From assembly GCF_023511815.1 (NCBI RefSeq), contig NZ_JAIMAV010000022.1, positions 1 to 36,520 on the forward strand: 36,520 bases of DNA, written 5' to 3'. A program made the position numbers and the translations under genes. The stretch's first letter is position 1. Every line of letters begins with the position of its first letter. Origin of the DNA: Alicyclobacillus sp. (GTDB lineage Bacteria; Bacillota; Bacilli; Alicyclobacillales; Alicyclobacillaceae). Of the stretch, positions 33,669 through 36,520 are shown in pieces. Under the pieces are notes generated by a model. The model did no database searches and was not told the DNA's origin. It was given only the letters and a program-made list of their open reading frames with translations.

Positions 33669-34642
33669 GGCGAGATCCCCTCCCATTGAAAGTCCTCCGG
33701 ACGCAGCGTCATCAACTGTTCCCGGCTCGGACGGGGGCTGTCGAAGAGCCGCACCGCCTGCAGGCGAATGGCCTTCTCCACCAGGTTGCGGACGTAGCGC
33801 GCATTGCTGAATCCGGGTCCGCCCGCGACCAAGAGGACGCGCTCCAGGTGCGTGCGCAGCTTCGCCTCCGCCTCCGCCGAGAGCTGGTACTGCCGTTGTT
33901 GCGCGGTGCGCCTGGCGATTTCGAGCAGGGCGGCCGCGTCGTAGTCGGGGAACGTGATATGAATGGGAAACCGGCTGGGCAGGCCCGGATTGGTCGCGAG
34001 AAACCAGTCCATCTCCGCCTCGTACCCGGCGAGGATGACGATGAACTCGTTGCGGTGGTCCTCCATTCCCTTGACCAGGCAGTCGATGGCCTCCCGGCCG
34101 AAGTCCTTCTCGCCGCCGCGGGCGAGCGAATACGCCTCGTCGATGAACAGCACCCCGCCGAGCGCCTTTTTGACGGCCTCGCGCGTCTTCTGGGCGGTGT
34201 GCCCGATGTACTCGCCCACCAGGTCCGCCCGCTCCACCTCCACCAGGTGGCCGCGCTCCAACAGGCCGCAGGCGTGGAACATCCGGGCCAGCATCCGGGC
34301 CACGGTCGTCTTGCCGGTGCCGGGGTTTCCTTTGAACACCATGTGCAGGACCACCGGCTCGCTCTGCAGGTGCTGCTGGCGGCGCCGCTCCTGCATGTAC
34401 AGATAGGCGAAGATCTCGCGGACCACCGATTTCACCGGATCGAGCCCGACGAGCTGATCCAGCTCCGCCAGAATGGCGCCGAGCGCCTCCTTGGTCACCT
34501 TGGGTGCGGCGGGCGCGTCCGCCTCGGTGCCGCCGGAAAGGCGCACCAGCGCCTCCTGCAGGGCGATCTGGCCCTGCCGGTATTGATCGATCACGAAATC
34601 CGCGGGCCGCCGCGGAAAGGGTGTACGCGGGTGCACAGGCAA
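33665..34642 (-). CDS. spoVK: Stage V sporulation protein K, AAA+ ATPase (CbxX/CfqX family)
   Basis: 325 residues, like B. subtilis SpoVK (about 320). Walker A is GNPGTGKT at residues 105-112 and Walker B is LFIDEAYS at 164-171 (Asp168, Glu169). LPSRFP holds the arginine finger. The family remodels protein complexes; SpoVK is needed for spore maturation in the mother cell. The TTG at 34642 was chosen for GAGGTGATC 7 nt upstream; a GTG two codons later is possible. It heads the spoVK-ynbB gene string. No clear sigma-E promoter was recognised upstream. Confidence 0.9.
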   Translation of the reverse strand: MPVHPRTPFPRRPADFVIDQYRQGQIALQEALVRLSGGTEADAPAAPKVTKEALGAILAELDQLVGLDPVKSVVREIFAYLYMQERRRQQHLQSEPVVLHMVFKGNPGTGKTTVARMLARMFHACGLLERGHLVEVERADLVGEYIGHTAQKTREAVKKALGGVLFIDEAYSLARGGEKDFGREAIDCLVKGMEDHRNEFIVILAGYEAEMDWFLATNPGLPSRFPIHITFPDYDAAALLEIARRTAQQRQYQLSAEAEAKLRTHLERVLLVAGGPGFSNARYVRNLVEKAIRLQAVRLFDSPRPSREQLMTLRPEDFQWEGISP

Positions 34643-34749
34643 ATCGGATCACCTCACCTCCCCAACCCGACATCCCGGGCGGGGTGTTTCGGCGCGCACG
34701 ATAACCTATGCACCGAGGGGAATCTGGGTGATCGCCCAAAGACGAGGGC

Positions 34750-34776
34750 GGACGGGGATCCGTTTGGGCCCCGTCC
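34750..34776 (-). terminator. Hairpin after the SpoVAF-like gene
   Basis: GGACGGGG (34750-34757) pairs with CCCCGTCC (34769-34776) around an 11-nt loop, 14 nt past the stop codon on the minus strand. There is no immediate T-run. It separates the gene from spoVK. Confidence 0.5.
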
Positions 34777-34789
34777 GATTGCGGAAGTG

Positions 34790-36310
34790 TCAGCGGGCGC
34801 CGCGGCGCAGCGGTCCGCGGCGAAACAGGACGTTCGTGAGGGCGTTTCGGTTGGCCACCGTCTGCATCGGCGGCCGGAACAGGATCTGACGAAACCCGTG
34901 GTGCCACTGAAACGGGACGAGCGGCCACAGGTACGGCAACCCGAACGATTCGGTGTGAAGTAACAGGACGAGCCAACTGAGGACGGAGATGACGAATCCC
35001 CAGCCGCCGAACAGCGCCGTCCAGGCGATGGTCCAAAACCGCGCCATCTGGTTGGCGCTGCCGAGTTCATAGGAGGCCATGGCCAGCTGCGCGATGGCGA
35101 CGAGACCGCCGTACACCATGACCTCCTCCTGGACCAGATGAATCTTCACCGCGAACTGCCCGAACAGCATGGCCGCCAGGACGCCGATGGCGGAGGCGAG
35201 TTCCTTCGGCGAGTTCACGACCGCCAGCTGCAGCATGTCCAGCCCGAACTCCGCCAGCACCAGCTGCGCCCACAGGGGCAGCGGAAAGGACTGATCCGCG
35301 CGCATGAACGACAGCCATTTCGGCATCAGGTCCGGATGGGCGTTGAGCAGAAGAAACACGCCCGGCAAAAACACATGCACCACCAGAGCGACGAGGATCA
35401 CCATGCGCATGTACGTCCCGACCATGGGATACGTCTGGTACTCCTGCGGATGCTGCAGGTGGTGAAACAGGCTGGTCGGCAGAATGATGACGTTGGGGCT
35501 GGTGTCCACGACGATGACGATTTGGCCCTCCAACAGCGCGGTGGTCGCGACGTCCGGGCGCTCCGTCAACCGGACCAGCGGATACGGATTCCACCCGACG
35601 CCGGCGAGATGCTCCACGAGCGTCTGCTGACCCATGAACAGCGCGTCCACCTCGATGGCCCGGAGCTTCTCCCGGACATGTCGGACCAGCTTCGGATCGG
35701 TGACCCCCTCGATGTACAGCATGCACACGTCGGTCTTGGAGTTTTTGCCGATCTGCATCAGCTCATCGCGCAATCGGGGTTCCCGCAGTCGCCGCCGGAT
35801 CAGGGCCGTGTTCATCAGCATGGTCTCCGTGAACGCGTCGCGGGCGCCGCGGACCGTCCGCTCCAGGTCCGGCGTGCTGATGCTGCGCATCGGATAGACG
35901 CGGGTGTCGATCATCAGCGCCTGATCGAATCCGTCCAAAAACGTGATCAGAGGCCCGGAGAGGATGAAGTGAATCGCCTTGTCCATCCGATCCAGCGCCT
36001 GGACCTGGACGAACGCCACCTGATGCGTCAGGTGATCCATCAGCTCCTGCATGGTGAACGGTTTGTCGGCCCTCTCCTCGACGAAGGATCGGACGCACTG
36101 GTGCAGGTCGCGGAGGATCAGCACCATGTTGTTGGTCATGAAATACCCGTTGGAGACGTAGGACATCATGCGGATGCCGCCGAACGAGAACGGTTTGGCG
36201 ATGATGTCCCAGCTCGTCCCGATGCCGATGTGTTCGTTGACGTAACGGACGTTGTCCTCCAGGTGTGGCGAGATGCGGGTGGCCTCCGTGGTCTTCGTCC
36301 CTTCTGCCAC
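34790..36310 (-). CDS. SpoVAF-like spore germination protein (GerA family)
   Basis: 506 residues, against about 490 for B. subtilis SpoVAF. The N-terminal soluble domain (about 1-270) has FSFGGIRMMSYVSNGYFM and SKTDVCMLYIEGVTDP. The sequence ERPDVATTALLEGQIVIVVDTSPNVIILPT and about five membrane helices (from about residue 300) follow, ending near GFRQILFRPP. This is the GerXA-like SpoVAF type, placed in the inner spore membrane and forming a channel-like oligomer in the family. The GTG at 36310 has GGAGG 10 nt upstream. Here it stands alone beside spoVK, not in a spoVA operon. A sigma-G-like promoter is visible upstream. Confidence 0.88.
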   Translation of the reverse strand: MAEGTKTTEATRISPHLEDNVRYVNEHIGIGTSWDIIAKPFSFGGIRMMSYVSNGYFMTNNMVLILRDLHQCVRSFVEERADKPFTMQELMDHLTHQVAFVQVQALDRMDKAIHFILSGPLITFLDGFDQALMIDTRVYPMRSISTPDLERTVRGARDAFTETMLMNTALIRRRLREPRLRDELMQIGKNSKTDVCMLYIEGVTDPKLVRHVREKLRAIEVDALFMGQQTLVEHLAGVGWNPYPLVRLTERPDVATTALLEGQIVIVVDTSPNVIILPTSLFHHLQHPQEYQTYPMVGTYMRMVILVALVVHVFLPGVFLLLNAHPDLMPKWLSFMRADQSFPLPLWAQLVLAEFGLDMLQLAVVNSPKELASAIGVLAAMLFGQFAVKIHLVQEEVMVYGGLVAIAQLAMASYELGSANQMARFWTIAWTALFGGWGFVISVLSWLVLLLHTESFGLPYLWPLVPFQWHHGFRQILFRPPMQTVANRNALTNVLFRRGPLRRGAR

Positions 36311-36342
36311 GCACGTGCCCCCTCCCACAGACAGTCTCCTGA

Positions 36343-36373
36343 TACTGTTGCCGGGGAGAAGGCGGGCCATGCA
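36343..36373 (-). promoter_or_regulatory. Candidate sigma-G promoter for the SpoVAF-like gene
   Basis: On the minus strand TGCATG (36368-36373) and CAACAGTA (36343-36350) are 17 bp apart, similar to the forespore sigma-G boxes TGHATR and CATAMTA. The start of transcription would be about 25 nt upstream of the GTG. The spore-specific gene makes this plausible. Confidence 0.45.
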
Positions 36374-36391
36374 CACCAAAACGAGATGCAC

Positions 36392-36432
36392 AACAAAATA
36401 CAAAGGAGCAGCACGTCCTTTCGTGCCGCTCC
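36392..36432 (-). terminator. Terminator of the tRNA-Ser gene
   Basis: On the minus strand GGAGCGGCACG pairs with CGTGCTGCTCC (one G-T pair) and is followed by TTTGTATTTTG. It begins 11 nt past the tRNA 3' end. Confidence 0.7.
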
Positions 36433-36443
36433 TGTCTCATATC

Positions 36444-36520
36444 TGGCGGAGTGAGACGGATTCGAACCGTCGATACGCCTTTTGGGCGTATACTCGCTTA
36501 GCAGGCGAGCGCCTTCGACC
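36444..36520 (-). tRNA. tRNA-Ser(GCU), 5' end outside window
   Basis: Read on the minus strand, the anticodon stem is CTCGC/GCGAG with loop CTGCTAA, giving anticodon GCT (36500-36502) for AGC/AGU codons. The long variable arm has a TACGCC/GGCGTA stem, as expected for serine. The T arm is GACGG-TTCGAAT-CCGTC. The 3' acceptor strand is followed by discriminator G and an encoded CCA. The D arm and 5' acceptor strand are mostly beyond the right edge. Confidence 0.95.

Overview
The window comes from a high-GC, endospore-forming member of the Bacilli. The evidence is a SpoVAF-like germination protein, SpoVK, YneA/LexA with Bacillus-type LexA boxes, GlnR/GlnA, PerR, the YhaO/YhaN pair and strong AGGAGG-type ribosome binding sites. 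An Alicyclobacillaceae-type organism is my best inference, not something the sequence proves. Almost all of the window is GC-rich chromosome; only the first ~770 bases are clearly poorer in GC and look acquired.

Left edge (1-943): a partial winged-helix protein of a phage/ICE replication-associated type runs off the left end. Its reading frame holds five 21-bp units, several of them palindromic. Two overlapping divergent promoters lie upstream, followed by an abrupt rise in GC at about 770.

Energy and redox block (944-12008, all minus strand): a two-gene 2-oxoacid:ferredoxin oxidoreductase (korAB), the nuclease/ATPase pair yhaO-yhaN, and a second oxidoreductase built from a gamma-delta fusion and an alpha-beta fusion.

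Mixed metabolism and stress (12274-17674): a nitrilase, a thioredoxin-fold lipoprotein, a catalase behind a near-perfect Per box with perR beside it, a DCC-family thiol protein and a precorrin-2 dehydrogenase.

Central metabolism (17878-26352): a class I aminotransferase, an SDR with an altered active site, an Aquifex-type aconitase translationally coupled to a CBS/zinc-ribbon protein, an APH-family kinase, a 62-residue protein, glycyl-tRNA synthetase and a HAD phosphatase.

SOS, nitrogen and sporulation block (26418-36520): divergent yneA/lexA share three LexA boxes. The order spoVK - hflX - ynbB - glnR - glnA matches what is known from Bacillus subtilis. Here spoVK and hflX are separated by three extra genes: a small GTPase, a short UbiA-like prenyltransferase and a one-pass membrane protein with a CPIC motif. 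Five of the six genes from spoVK to ynbB overlap the next gene or lie within 8 nt of it, so they probably form one operon. A SpoVAF-like gene and a tRNA-Ser(GCU) close the window.

The parts most likely to be new are the GTPase/UbiA/CPIC insertion in the spoVK operon, the aconitase-coupled CBS/zinc-ribbon protein, and the palindromic repeat array inside the winged-helix gene.
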